From positions 6,587 to 70,586 of the forward strand of contig DALYJX010000009.1 in the NCBI GenBank assembly GCA_031969655.1: DNA of 64,000 bases. Reading direction: 5' to 3'. Below are positions 55,446 through 63,728 of the stretch, piece after piece. The notes below the pieces were generated by a model. That model was not told the origin of the DNA. It made no database searches and worked only from the letters and a program-made list of their open reading frames with translations. The position numbers and the translations under genes were made by a program. The DNA is from Microseira sp003486305 (lineage in GTDB: Bacteria; Cyanobacteriota; Cyanobacteriia; Cyanobacteriales; Aerosakkonemataceae). The stretch's first letter is position 1. Every line of letters begins with the position of its first letter.

Positions 55446-55577
55446 ATGGCTAGTCGCTATAACCACAACCAATCGCCATTGGTTAAAATCGTTTACTCCA
55501 AAATATTAGTCAAGGGTAAACTTGAATTGATCCCGCTAGAATTGTACGCAGACGGCTCTCTCAAAAGAGCTATCTAA
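55446..55577 (+). CDS. Small basic ORF of 43 residues, unknown function
   Basis: ATG at 55446 has GGAGG six nt upstream, an excellent ribosome site. The peptide starts MASRYNHNQSPLVKIVY and is basic with mixed hydrophobic segments; it ends LYADGSLKRAI. A second micro-ORF of 15 basic residues (MNRKIKSKKARVQ) overlaps its stop (TAATG), followed by a GGAGAG/CTCTCC hairpin near 55622-55647. I do not recognise either. The strong SD and the terminator-like hairpin support a real small transcript. Confidence 0.5.
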   Translation: MASRYNHNQSPLVKIVYSKILVKGKLELIPLELYADGSLKRAI

Positions 55578-55737
55578 TGAATCGAAAAATCAAGTCTAAA
55601 AAAGCCAGAGTTCAAAAAAATTAGGAGAGATACTAACACCTCTCCCTTTTGCCATAATTGCAGACACCAGAACTTACTTTACAACTCGGTGGGATGGGGA
55701 TACATTGGGTACGTAGAGTCTGTTTTTAGACCTGACT

Positions 55738-57153
55738 ATGAACTACTGCGTTACCCCTGGATGCCTCAACCCCCAAAACCCGGATAACGCTAAATTTTGC
55801 CACAGTTGTGGTGCTAGATTATTGCTAATAGACCGATATCGTCCGATTCAACCGATTGGTAGGGGGGGATTTGGCAGAGCTTTTTTGGGCGTGGACGAAC
55901 AGATTCCTTCTAAACCCCGCTGCGTTATTAAGCAACTTTATCTTCAAAATAAAGGCAGTTTAGCTTTAAAAAAAGCGACTCAATTATTCCACCAAGAAGC
56001 GCAGCGTTTAGATGAGTTGGGTAAGCATCCTCAAATTCCGACGCTGCTGGCGCACTTTGAACAGCAAAAGCAACTTTATTTGGTACAAGAATTTATTCAG
56101 GGGCAGACTCTAGAACGAGAATTGCACAAAGGGAATTTCACCGAAACTCAGATTTTGGAACTACTGCAAGGTGTACTGCCAGTGCTGAAATTTATCCACG
56201 ATCGCAAGGTACTTCACCGCGATATTAAACCGGGCAATATTATGCGCCAAAGTCAGGATGGGAAACTCGTTCTGATCGATTTTGGCGTCGCGAAACAGAT
56301 TACTGAGTCGGCTTTATTTCACACCGGCACAGCTGTAGGCACTCCCGGATATATGTCCCCCGAACAAGAAAAGGGCAAAGCTTTACCTGCTAGCGATTTA
56401 TACAGTTTGGGGGTGACTTGCATTCACTTGTTGACGGGGGTTTCTCCGTTTGAGTTATTTGATTTTTCCAATCATCGTTGGGTTTGGCGCGATTTTTTGC
56501 TTAACGGTACAATGGTGAGCGATCGCTTAGCCCGTATCCTAGATAAATTACTGCAACATCCCCTCAACTTGCGTTACAAATCTGCCGATGAAGTTCTGCG
56601 ATCGCTGACGCCCGCGCCAGCCGCACAGAAGAAATCATTACCGCCACCCAAACAACCTAACTTAATAACCAACCTCTGGCGGCGATATGCTGCTGGGCCC
56701 CTTGGGGACGTTTTAAATTCCGCAGTGGGAATCGATTACACGCACTTACAGCGTTTACTCGCAGCCGGTAAATGGGAACAAGCAGACGAAGAAACTTGGG
56801 CGCTTCTGTGCGAAGCGCTGGAAAAATCACCCCGCAGTTATATTCAAGCCAGCGAGATCGATCGATTTCCTGGCGAAGATTTGCAAACAATTAATCAACT
56901 CTGGGTAAAGTACAGTCAAGCGCGCTTTGGTTTCAGCGTGCAAAAGCAAATCTACGATAGCGTCGAACAAGACTTTGGCAAGTTCTGCACTAGCATAGGT
57001 TGGCTACCCTACAAACAATTTCGTTCTTACTTGCAATTTCGCGATTCTGCCCCACTAGGACACCTGCCTTCGTGGAGTTGGGCGAGTGGTACTCAATTGT
57101 CGCGTCACGCTGCAACGCTAAAAGCCAAGCTGGAAGCGTGTCAAATCCTTTGA
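55738..57153 (+). CDS. Ser/Thr protein kinase with zinc-ribbon N-terminus and C-terminal GUN4 domain
   Basis: 471 residues. The N-terminus has a four-Cys zinc ribbon (CVTPGC, CHSCG), then a Hanks-type kinase: glycine loop GRGGFGRAF, catalytic VLHRDIKPGN (about 159), DFG as IDFGVAK, and GTPGYMSPEQ. A Pro-rich spacer (about 285-310) leads to a GUN4 domain (about 325-465; YTHLQRLL, LWVKYSQARFGFSVQ, SIGWLPY). Stand-alone GUN4 binds porphyrins and activates Mg-chelatase. Kinase fusions in cyanobacteria may link tetrapyrrole sensing to phosphorylation, though substrates are unknown. ATG-proximal context is simple; it appears monocistronic. Confidence 0.9.
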   Translation: MNYCVTPGCLNPQNPDNAKFCHSCGARLLLIDRYRPIQPIGRGGFGRAFLGVDEQIPSKPRCVIKQLYLQNKGSLALKKATQLFHQEAQRLDELGKHPQIPTLLAHFEQQKQLYLVQEFIQGQTLERELHKGNFTETQILELLQGVLPVLKFIHDRKVLHRDIKPGNIMRQSQDGKLVLIDFGVAKQITESALFHTGTAVGTPGYMSPEQEKGKALPASDLYSLGVTCIHLLTGVSPFELFDFSNHRWVWRDFLLNGTMVSDRLARILDKLLQHPLNLRYKSADEVLRSLTPAPAAQKKSLPPPKQPNLITNLWRRYAAGPLGDVLNSAVGIDYTHLQRLLAAGKWEQADEETWALLCEALEKSPRSYIQASEIDRFPGEDLQTINQLWVKYSQARFGFSVQKQIYDSVEQDFGKFCTSIGWLPYKQFRSYLQFRDSAPLGHLPSWSWASGTQLSRHAATLKAKLEACQIL

Positions 57154-57391
57154 CGACAGCACCTGGAGAAAAATTTTCCTATTTTCTTATTGTGAATTAA
57201 TTGCAATTTACTCACCCGCTTAGCTGTTGCCAATGCCATTACTTGATAGCCTGGTGCAGCGCTCGCTTAAGGTTTTGTTAATTATTGAAAATAAATCCTT
57301 TTAAGCAGCCGACTGGATATTGACGCCAAAATAAAGAGTGATAAAGTTAAAGAAATTGAGCCGGAAACTTCGGATAACAAGGGAAAAAACC

Positions 57392-57946
57392 ATGTCGCAA
57401 ACTCAGGGTATACTACGCTCGATTGACAGGGTGTATGACAATCCGGTTTTATTCGACCACTCGGTAACAACACCTGTCTGTGAAGGTTTCAATATCGCGC
57501 TGGCGAGTTTTCAGGCGCTTTACCTGCAATACCAGAAGCATCACTTTGTGGTGGAAGGGGCTGAGTTTTACTCGCTGCACAAATTTTTTGAAGAAAGCTA
57601 CGAAGAAGTACAAGGACACGTTCACGAAATTGGCGAACGGATGAACGGGTTAGGCGGCGTCCCCGCAGCTAGCTTCACCAAACTGGCGGAATTGTGCTGC
57701 TTTACACCAGAAGCAGATGGGGTTTATTCTTGTCGGGAAATGGTACAGCACGACTTGGAAGCCGAACAAGCGATGATTCAGCTAATTCGCCGCCAAGCAG
57801 GACAAGCGGAAAGTTTAGGCGATCGCGCCACTCGCTATCTGTATGAAAAAATACTGATGGAAACCGAAGATAGAGCATTTCACTTAGCTCACTTCCTCGC
57901 CCACGATAGTCTAACCCTCGGCTTTGTCCAAGCTTCTAGCAACTAA
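57392..57946 (+). CDS. dpsA: DpsA, DNA-binding ferritin-like protein
   Basis: 184 residues from the ATG at 57392 (AAGGGA upstream); a longer in-frame ATG at 57338 adds a basic 18-residue leader and is less likely. It is a Dps family protein with the ferroxidase motif region YQKHHFVVEGAEFYSLHKFFEE (split in the helix) and VHEIGERMNGLGG. Dps oxidises ferrous iron, stores it and protects DNA from peroxide. It neighbours the Mn-catalase, together suggesting a small peroxide/iron-stress group. Confidence 0.92.
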   Translation: MSQTQGILRSIDRVYDNPVLFDHSVTTPVCEGFNIALASFQALYLQYQKHHFVVEGAEFYSLHKFFEESYEEVQGHVHEIGERMNGLGGVPAASFTKLAELCCFTPEADGVYSCREMVQHDLEAEQAMIQLIRRQAGQAESLGDRATRYLYEKILMETEDRAFHLAHFLAHDSLTLGFVQASSN

Positions 57947-57967
57947 ATCAGCAGGCAAGAATTCACA

Positions 57968-58014
57968 CCCCAAAAGAAACCCGGTTTTTCTAAAAAACCG
58001 GGTTTCTTTTGGGG
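57968..58014 (+). terminator. Strong 22-bp hairpin after dpsA
   Basis: CCCCAAAAGAAACCCGG followed by TTTTT pairs perfectly over 22 bp with the mirror half, leaving a 3-nt loop (CTA). It lies about 20 nt after the dpsA stop. The AAACCCGG hairpin is a common cyanobacterial terminator or repeat type. The remainder of 57947-58310 holds heptamer repeats and no gene. Confidence 0.85.
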
Positions 58015-58042
58015 TTGGGTTGAGGTACTAAACCCAACTTTT

Positions 58043-58077
58043 GCTAATTGCTAATTGCTAATTGCTAATTGCTAATT
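58043..58077. repeat. Heptamer tandem repeat GCTAATT, 5 copies
   Basis: Five exact head-to-tail copies between dpsA and the catalase gene, followed by a degenerate complementary stretch (CAGCAATTAGCAG). Copy number is likely variable between strains. Confidence 0.92.
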
Positions 58078-58310
58078 GCCAGAGAGCAGCCATTAGCGAT
58101 CAGCAATTAGCAGTTACACAACGCTTATTACCGAACATGATATTACTACTTAGTGCCTATCTTCAGATAGAGATACCGCCACGACTAATTCTATCTCCAG
58201 AGCCAAGATTCACTTGAAAGCCTGCGATAAGCTACCAATGTAGGTCAAGCTGGATACAAATTATCCAATTCGGTAGCTTTTTCAGTATTAAGGCACGAGG
58301 TTATTGATTT

Positions 58311-59027
58311 ATGTTGTTTCACAAAAAACAATTAATGCATTCGGTAGATATCGTCGAACCGAACCCCCGTTTTGCTCAACTTCTGCTAGAACAATTTGGT
58401 GGAGCAACGGGAGAATTAACCGCAGCACTACAATATTGGGTGCAGTCTTTTCATTGCGAAAATGCCGGGATTCGGGACATGCTCCAAGATATCGCTATCG
58501 AAGAGTTTAGCCATTTAGAAGTAGTTGGCAGGCTAATCGAACAACACACTAAAAACGTCGATCAAACCGAAGCTTTTAGGAGTACTTTATTTGCCGTTCG
58601 CGGTATGGGGCCACATTTTTTAGATAGTCAGGGCGTGGCTTGGACGGCAGCTTACATCAACGAAGGCGGCGATCTAGTGCGCGATCTGCGGGCGAATGTT
58701 GCCGCAGAAGCCGGAGCGCGTCAAACTTATGAAGAGTTGATTAAAATGGCTCCCGATAAAGGCACCAAAGATGCGCTTGTGTTTCTGCTAACGCGGGAAA
58801 TTTCCCATACCCAAATGTTTATGAAAGGTCTGGAGTCCTTGGGTAAGCTGACCGATCCTTTCTTTGGCAATATTCAGCCAGATCAAACCGTCGATCTTTA
58901 CTTTAATTTGTCCCAAGGCGGTAAAGAGGAAACAATTACACCCACTACCTCTGGTAAAGACGAACGCGGACCTTGGAATGAGGAACCGACTTTCAAATAT
59001 ATTGCTCAACCTTTAGCAGAGCGTTAA
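58311..59027 (+). CDS. Manganese catalase
   Basis: 238 residues of the dinuclear-Mn catalase family (ferritin-like four-helix bundle). Ligand-bearing motifs visible are LLLEQFGGATGELTAAL, IEEFSHLEVVG and AAEAGARQTYEEL, plus REISHTQMF. The enzyme removes hydrogen peroxide in the cytoplasm and complements DpsA just upstream. The long 5' region (58078-58310) contains no ORF. The start has AGGCACGAGG at a distance of about 12 nt. Confidence 0.93.
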   Translation: MLFHKKQLMHSVDIVEPNPRFAQLLLEQFGGATGELTAALQYWVQSFHCENAGIRDMLQDIAIEEFSHLEVVGRLIEQHTKNVDQTEAFRSTLFAVRGMGPHFLDSQGVAWTAAYINEGGDLVRDLRANVAAEAGARQTYEELIKMAPDKGTKDALVFLLTREISHTQMFMKGLESLGKLTDPFFGNIQPDQTVDLYFNLSQGGKEETITPTTSGKDERGPWNEEPTFKYIAQPLAER

Positions 59028-59051
59028 CAATCGTCTGATGTTGGCATTGTA

Positions 59052-59354
59052 GGGGCACCGCAGCAAAAAAGTTTTGACAACTGCGACAAAACTGACGCCC
59101 GCCGTGCCCCTACCCCCTGCAATCCGCGCTTTGGGGCACCGCAGCAAAAAAGTTTTGACAACTGCGACAAAACTGACGCCCGCCGTGCCCCTACCCCCTG
59201 CAATCCGCGCTTTGGGGCACCGCAGCAAAAAAGTTTTGACAACTGCGACAAAACTGACGCCCGCCGTGCCCCTACCCCCTGCAATCCGCGCTTTGGGGCA
59301 CCGCAGCAAAAAAGTTTTGACAACTGCGACAAAACTGACGCCCGCCGTGCCCCT
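59052..59354. repeat. 81-bp tandem repeat, nearly four copies
   Basis: The unit begins GGGGCACCGCAGCAAAAAAG and restarts at 59052, 59133, 59214 and 59295 with an exact 81-bp period; the last copy is partial. Because 81 is divisible by 3, several frames stay open through it on both strands, but these look like repeat artefacts (no SD, no codon pattern). The remaining part of 59028-59626 has no supported gene. Confidence 0.95.
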
Positions 59355-59626
59355 ACTCAGCAACGCCTGTTATTTTTCAGGTTGGTAGCCCAATCAAAAG
59401 CGCCATCGACCAAATCCGCTTATCCCTTCTATTCTCTCTCTTCTTGTTCTTGGCGTACTTGGCGTCTAAGAGAGCGGGAAGCCGAGCTTAGCGTCTATGG
59501 CGGTTCGTTTAAAAAGCGATTACCCCTTTGGCTCTTTTTTGATTAAAATATTTAAAATATAGAAATTTAGAAGTAATTGATACAAAATTATTTTTGCTGC
59601 AACGCTAGGGTGTTATTGAGATCAAC

Positions 59627-60364
59627 TTGCAACGGAAATTCACTGACAGGCTCTTGAAATCGCCATCTGCCTATCTACTGGTATCCCACGGCAGTCGCGA
59701 CCCTCGGCCTCAAGCCGAGGTCGAGAAGTTGGCTGTTTTGGTATCCCAGAAGTTGGGAAGTGGCAATTGCGTAGGCACGGCTTGCCTAGAACTGGCTCCC
59801 CTGCCTTTACACCGGCAAATTGAAGAATTTGGTAAACAGGCGATCGCATCCCAGTTAAACCGCGTCCAAATTGTACCCTTGTTTCTCTTACCGGGGGTAC
59901 ACGTGATGGAAGATATTCCCTCTGAAGTGGATATCGCCAGATTAAAGTTAGACTTGCCGATCGAGATTCGGCCTCATTTGGGCGTTCATCCAAATTTGGG
60001 ACGGTTGTTTGCCAATCAAATATCTTCTCTTGATGCAGAGGGGAAGATTTTGCTATCCCACGGTAGTCGTCGCCCCAACGGTAACCAGCCGGTGGAGGAG
60101 TTGGCTGCTTGTTTGGGCGCGATTCCTGCGTATTGGTCTATACCTCCGAGTTTGGAGTCGCGGGTAAAAGAGTTGGCGATCGCAGGAAAAAAAAAGATAT
60201 GCATCATACCTTACTTTTTGTTTCCCGGTGGAATCGCGGATGCGATCGCGAGTGCTGTTGATGTAATCTCCCAAGAATTACCGGCTGTAGATTTCAGTCT
60301 GAGGGCGCCTATCGGTGCAAGTACTGAGTTGGCAGATTTGATTTTAGATTTGGTTAGAGAATGA
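59627..60364 (+). CDS. cbiX: Sirohydrochlorin chelatase, CbiX type
   Basis: 245 residues with two related halves. Each has the metal-chelatase motif SHGSR: LLVSHGSRDPRPQ and ILLSHGSRRPNG. The family inserts Fe(II) or Co(II) in sirohydrochlorin for sirohaem or cobalamin synthesis. The frame starts at TTG (59627) and the exact start is unsure, since the conserved part begins at SAYLLVSHG. It overlaps the next gene, cobA, by four nt (ATGA), forming an operon for sirohaem supply to nitrite and sulfite reductases. Confidence 0.87.
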   Translation: MQRKFTDRLLKSPSAYLLVSHGSRDPRPQAEVEKLAVLVSQKLGSGNCVGTACLELAPLPLHRQIEEFGKQAIASQLNRVQIVPLFLLPGVHVMEDIPSEVDIARLKLDLPIEIRPHLGVHPNLGRLFANQISSLDAEGKILLSHGSRRPNGNQPVEELAACLGAIPAYWSIPPSLESRVKELAIAGKKKICIIPYFLFPGGIADAIASAVDVISQELPAVDFSLRAPIGASTELADLILDLVRE

Positions 60365-61179
60365 ACCGCGATAGCGAAGCGAAACGCGCTAGCGTTTTAG
60401 ACACGAAGAACACGAAGAAAGAGGAAAGAACTTGTGTGGGTAAGGTTTATTTGGTGGGTGCAGGACCTGGGGATCCGGGTTTGATGACGCTGAAGGGAAA
60501 GGGTATTTTGGCTTGTGCGGATGTGGTGGTTTACGATGCTTTGGTGAGTCCGGAAATTCTGGCGATGATTAATCCGCAAGCTGAAAAAATCGATGCGGGT
60601 AAGCGTCGCGGGCGTCACTCGTTGGTGCAGGAAGAAACTACTCAGTTATTGATCGAAAAAGCGCAGACGCAAGCAATTGTGGTGCGGTTAAAAGGCGGCG
60701 ATCCGTTCATTTTTGGTCGCGGCGGCGAGGAAATGGAAGATTTGGTCGCTGCGGGTGTGCCGGTGGAGGTGGTGCCCGGTATTACTTCGGGGATTGCCGC
60801 TCCTGCCTATGCTGGTATTCCTTTGACCCATCGGGGGTATAGTTCGTCGGTAACTTTTGTTACAGGGCATGAGTCTGCGGGTAAGTATCGTCCAGAGGTG
60901 AATTGGAATGCGATCGCGCGCGGATCGGAAACGATTGTGATCTATATGGGGATTCACAATTTACCCTACATCGCCGAACAACTACTGGGTGCTGGGTTAA
61001 GTGAGGAAACCCCTGTGGCGTTGGTGCGTTGGGGAACTCGACCGGAACAAGAAGAATTGTTGGGGACTTTGGGAACGATTGTGGCGCAAGTTGAGGCGAT
61101 GGGATTTGCTGCGCCTGCGATCGCTGTGATTGGAAAGGTTGTCAACTTGCACGGTATACTATCGGGTTGTCGCCCTTGA
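60361..61179 (+). CDS. cobA: Uroporphyrinogen-III C-methyltransferase
   Basis: 272 residues. Motifs: VGAGPGDPGLMTLKG, VVYDALV, RLKGGDPFIFGRGGEE and GITSGIAAPAYAGIPLTHR, all diagnostic of CobA/SUMT, which makes precorrin-2 by two SAM-dependent methylations. The first 25 residues (through RTC) look non-native and coincide with a repeat-like ACACGAAGAACACGAAG stretch. A GTG at 60436, just before GKVYLVGAGPG, may be the real start, with GAGGAAAG upstream. Translation is coupled to cbiX. Confidence 0.92.
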   Translation: MNRDSEAKRASVLDTKNTKKEERTCVGKVYLVGAGPGDPGLMTLKGKGILACADVVVYDALVSPEILAMINPQAEKIDAGKRRGRHSLVQEETTQLLIEKAQTQAIVVRLKGGDPFIFGRGGEEMEDLVAAGVPVEVVPGITSGIAAPAYAGIPLTHRGYSSSVTFVTGHESAGKYRPEVNWNAIARGSETIVIYMGIHNLPYIAEQLLGAGLSEETPVALVRWGTRPEQEELLGTLGTIVAQVEAMGFAAPAIAVIGKVVNLHGILSGCRP

Positions 61180-61238
61180 TCGACTTAAGCGTGTGGCTAC
61201 ACAAACTTTGGCTGCCAGAGCAGCCTGTAAAAATTTTA

Positions 61239-61287
61239 GCCCGCGCAGGCGGGCTTGGTTTGTATAGCCCCAGGCTTTAGCCTGGGG
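61239..61287 (+). terminator. Two hairpins downstream of cobA
   Basis: GCCCGC/GCGGGC (61239-61254) and CCCCAGGC/GCCTGGGG (61268-61287). Both are REP-like and may end cobA transcription or stabilise it. In 61180-61565 I see only such palindromes, including the ACCGGACAT/ATGTCCGTT pair near 61397-61435, and no gene. Confidence 0.55.
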
Positions 61288-61475
61288 GATCTTGTGATAT
61301 CATTTCCGCTAGCATCGGTTGTGCAAGTGCGAGCTTTTCACCAATACTTCCTTGTCCTCCTTGTCTTCCTTGTCTCCCAAGCCATATTGTTTTCGCTACC
61401 GATGCAACCGGACATCATATGATATAATGTCCGTTGAATTGCCCATAATAAAAAACCCCACCCCTTGATTGCGTA

Positions 61476-61533
61476 GGGACACGGCATCAGAGATATCTCG
61501 AACAAACAAATAACTTTGATCTTGCCGTGTCCC
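61476..61533. repeat. Inverted-repeat pair GGGACACGGCA/TGCCGTGTCCC
   Basis: An 11-bp perfect stem (61476-61486 with 61523-61533) separated by 36 nt, just beyond the orthocaspase stop, which is at the low-coordinate end on the minus strand. It may be a MITE remnant or the orthocaspase terminator. Confidence 0.6.
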
Positions 61534-61565
61534 GGCTCTTGATCGTGGGTAATCGATCGGAAATG

Positions 61566-62732
61566 TCAATTTCTTGGTTTAATGCGATCGCTTCCCACCC
61601 ATTCATCCCAAGTTTCGGAATAATCGTCGTAACTGATAAAATGAAGCCCGTACCAGGCTTTTTTTACGGTTGCATTATACCACTTTTCCTCATCATCTTT
61701 TACTTTTACTTTCGCACCAATCGCAAACATTTTGGGTTGATAGGGGCGAATTTGCTGGGGTTTTACCCATTCTGGTTCCCAATCGCCTTCGATGTAACGG
61801 ACTTTGAATTGACTGTTATTTGTTTCTAAAATTTTGGCTTTGTACCATTCACCCTCGTATTTTACTTCTACGTGCTTGCCAATATCTGGGTGAGATTGAC
61901 CCGATACGCTTGCTAGTCGCATTTGGGGGTCAAAATTATTCTTGGTGTAAAACATCGACTTCTGTTCTTCGATAAATGCCATTTCTAGTTCGGCATATTT
62001 AGAAAAGTCGGATAAAGAAACTATGCGATCGCCGTCTTTATCTACTTTTGGATCGCCCTGCAAGCTTTGATACAACGACTTGGTAAACGTCCACTCCCCG
62101 GTTGAAGTGTTGTGCGAGTAGGCAGAAGTTACGCAAGCATAAGAAAGCTTTGTTTTTCTTTGCTTCAGTTCGTCAATTAAACCGCCTGAGTAGCAACAAT
62201 CTGCTAACAGCAACACTTTTGAACCGTTAAAGTTATTTTCAATCTCATCAAAAATTGAGGAAATAGACCAGTAGTTATCTCGGTCTTCGGCGTTAGCATC
62301 GTAATTGATAAAGTAGTGTTCGTCAGAATCAGAATCCCAATCTCCGTGACCGGCAAAATAAAAGATTAGCAGGTCACCTTCTTTGGTATTAGATAAAAGT
62401 TGGGGTAATTTTGTCGTAATTTCTTTTAAGGTTGCCCCTCGATCTTCCAAGTAAACGATTTGGTCAGAGGGAACGCCTTTTGACCGGAAGAAATTAACCA
62501 GCTTTTGATCGAAACGCCCTTCAACTGCATCCGGGAAAGGTGCCCAAACATCAGGATGTTTCCATTCCAGAATTCCCACAGCAAACACCCACGTATTCTC
62601 TGGAATCCAGTCTTGTTGCGCTTGTCCTCCCGCCGCCCAAGATTTGGCTTTATGTACGAGATTGATAATACCCGCAGCAGCTGCGAATTGAAGGATTAAC
62701 TGAGTAAATTTGCGCCGCGACAGTTTGCTCAT
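61566..62732 (-). CDS. Orthocaspase/caspase-like C14 peptidase with Tat-type leader and C-terminal Tudor-like repeats
   Basis: 388 residues. The leader SRRKFTQLILQFAAAAG resembles a twin-arginine signal, so the protein may leave the cytoplasm. The caspase-fold dyad is intact: His in YFAGHGD (about 127) and Cys in ADCCYSGG (about 178), with DxxYSG spacing typical of bacterial caspase homologues. After residue 280 two short repeats share the layout GAKVKV..W.A.V/GKHVEV..WYKAKI and an aromatic/acidic end (EPEWV, WDEWV), typical of Tudor or agenet-like folds. Specificity (Arg/Lys likely) and partners are unknown. Confidence 0.85.
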   Translation of the reverse strand: MSKLSRRKFTQLILQFAAAAGIINLVHKAKSWAAGGQAQQDWIPENTWVFAVGILEWKHPDVWAPFPDAVEGRFDQKLVNFFRSKGVPSDQIVYLEDRGATLKEITTKLPQLLSNTKEGDLLIFYFAGHGDWDSDSDEHYFINYDANAEDRDNYWSISSIFDEIENNFNGSKVLLLADCCYSGGLIDELKQRKTKLSYACVTSAYSHNTSTGEWTFTKSLYQSLQGDPKVDKDGDRIVSLSDFSKYAELEMAFIEEQKSMFYTKNNFDPQMRLASVSGQSHPDIGKHVEVKYEGEWYKAKILETNNSQFKVRYIEGDWEPEWVKPQQIRPYQPKMFAIGAKVKVKDDEEKWYNATVKKAWYGLHFISYDDYSETWDEWVGSDRIKPRN

Positions 62733-62855
62733 CTTTTCTGATTGATAGACAGTTTCTTTGCCTATTGTCGCGGGTGGCGTTTGAATTTGAAATCGTTGAT
62801 AACCCCTAAGAGCTTTCCTTGCTTGTCCTATGTTGGGCGATCGCTATCCCATCCA

Positions 62856-63095
62856 TCATAAGTAATCCGGCAACTCGCTAATCGATTTGCCGATCGACTT
62901 CAGCAATCGATCTAAGGCTTTCATTTGCTTGACGGTGAATGTAGGTACGTTCTTGCCTAGTTCCCATCGGCTGATCGTTTGCGATCAAACGCCCAACTCG
63001 CGCGCCAGATCTTCTTGGCTGATACCCAGTTCTTCCCTGAGCTTCTTCAAATGCGACTGTTGATCTTCTGATCGTGGAGCAGGCTTTTTCGGCAT
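62856..63095 (-). pseudogene. XRE-type helix-turn-helix regulator interrupted by an in-frame TGA
   Basis: An 80-codon frame from ATG 63095 reads MPKKPAPRSEDQQSHLKK, continues RELGISQEDLARELGV, then TGA (62985-62987), then SQTISRWELGKNVPTF and ends SISELPDYL. All parts fit one XRE HTH domain; the stop falls exactly between HTH helix 2 and the recognition helix. It is broken unless the codon is read through. It lies 2 nt downstream of an intact HTH gene. Confidence 0.7.
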
Positions 63096-63097
63096 AA

Positions 63098-63343
63098 CTA
63101 CTCTGAGCCTTCATCTTGAGTTGAGTCACCTAAATACAGCTTAATAAATGTTTCTGCGGCTTCTGAGTTCATATTTCTCAACGCTTTGACTATTCCTACC
63201 ACAGTCTCGGCTGTGGGATCTCTCTCCTCGTGAACCCATTTGTACACCGCAGATCTTTCGATACCCATTGCGACTGCTAGTTTGTTTTGGCTGATGCCGT
63301 ATGCTTTTAACACTTCCCTGAGTGCTTTACCCGCTTGTCCCAT
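63098..63343 (-). CDS. XRE-type helix-turn-helix regulator
   Basis: 81 residues from the ATG at 63343 (an upstream ATG at 63355 adds four residues). HTH: ISQNKLAVAMGIERSAVYKWVHEERDPT. The C-terminal AETFIKLYLGD is helical. It overlaps the RHH gene upstream by about 17 nt, suggesting one transcript of DNA-binding proteins. It could repress its own operon through the inverted repeats at 63514-63632. Confidence 0.75.
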   Translation of the reverse strand: MGQAGKALREVLKAYGISQNKLAVAMGIERSAVYKWVHEERDPTAETVVGIVKALRNMNSEAAETFIKLYLGDSTQDEGSE

Positions 63344-63518
63344 CCACCTCATCATCCTGCTGATCGGATGCCTGGAAGGACGGATCGTTCTGCCTCACCC
63401 AGACTGCTATTAATTCTGACGCAACCTTGCTCATATCCTTGTCCTGTAAAGCACACAGGGATTTGAACCTCAGCTTTAGAGCTTTGTCAATGTAAATCTT
63501 CAGGGTGTCTTGGGTCAC
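63327..63518 (-). CDS. Small ribbon-helix-helix-like DNA-binding protein
   Basis: 63 residues starting at GTG (63518). The sequence TLKIYIDKALKLRFKSLC followed by DMSKVASELIAVWV has the beta-strand plus two-helix layout of the CopG/RHH family. The C-terminus is acidic. Together with the HTH genes it resembles an antitoxin or partition-type regulator set, but no toxin is recognisable nearby. Confidence 0.6.
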   Translation of the reverse strand: MTQDTLKIYIDKALKLRFKSLCALQDKDMSKVASELIAVWVRQNDPSFQASDQQDDEVDGTSG

Positions 63519-63632
63519 TTTATATCAAGCATGGCTTCCGATCTCAAACATAGGCCACAAAGTGACTTATACCCAATATTATTACTAAAGAGACTTGTCT
63601 CTTAGGTAACAAGTCTCCTAAAATGATATTGG
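63514..63632. promoter_or_regulatory. Nested inverted repeats, candidate operator between divergent genes
   Basis: Three pairs lie here: GTCACTTTA (63514-63522) with AAAGTGAC (63559-63566), CCAATAT (63573-63579) with ATATTGG (63626-63632), and AGAGACTTG (63589-63597) with CAAGTCTCCT (63610-63619). The first pair overlaps the RHH start codon. Such dyads suit autoregulation by the RHH or HTH proteins. Confidence 0.5.
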
Positions 63633-63728
63633 TGTAACTGCACCAAAGTCAAAAGCCAGCACTCGTTAGTTTCTCAGGCTTCGGTGTGCTGGCTCTGGCT
63701 CCGTTATTAAATGGAGGTAAATTCCATT

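Noticed and set aside
59013..59388. ORFs of about 100 residues across the 81-bp tandem repeat on both strands
   Set aside because: They exist only because the repeat period is a multiple of three; no ribosome site and several overlapping frames are equally open.
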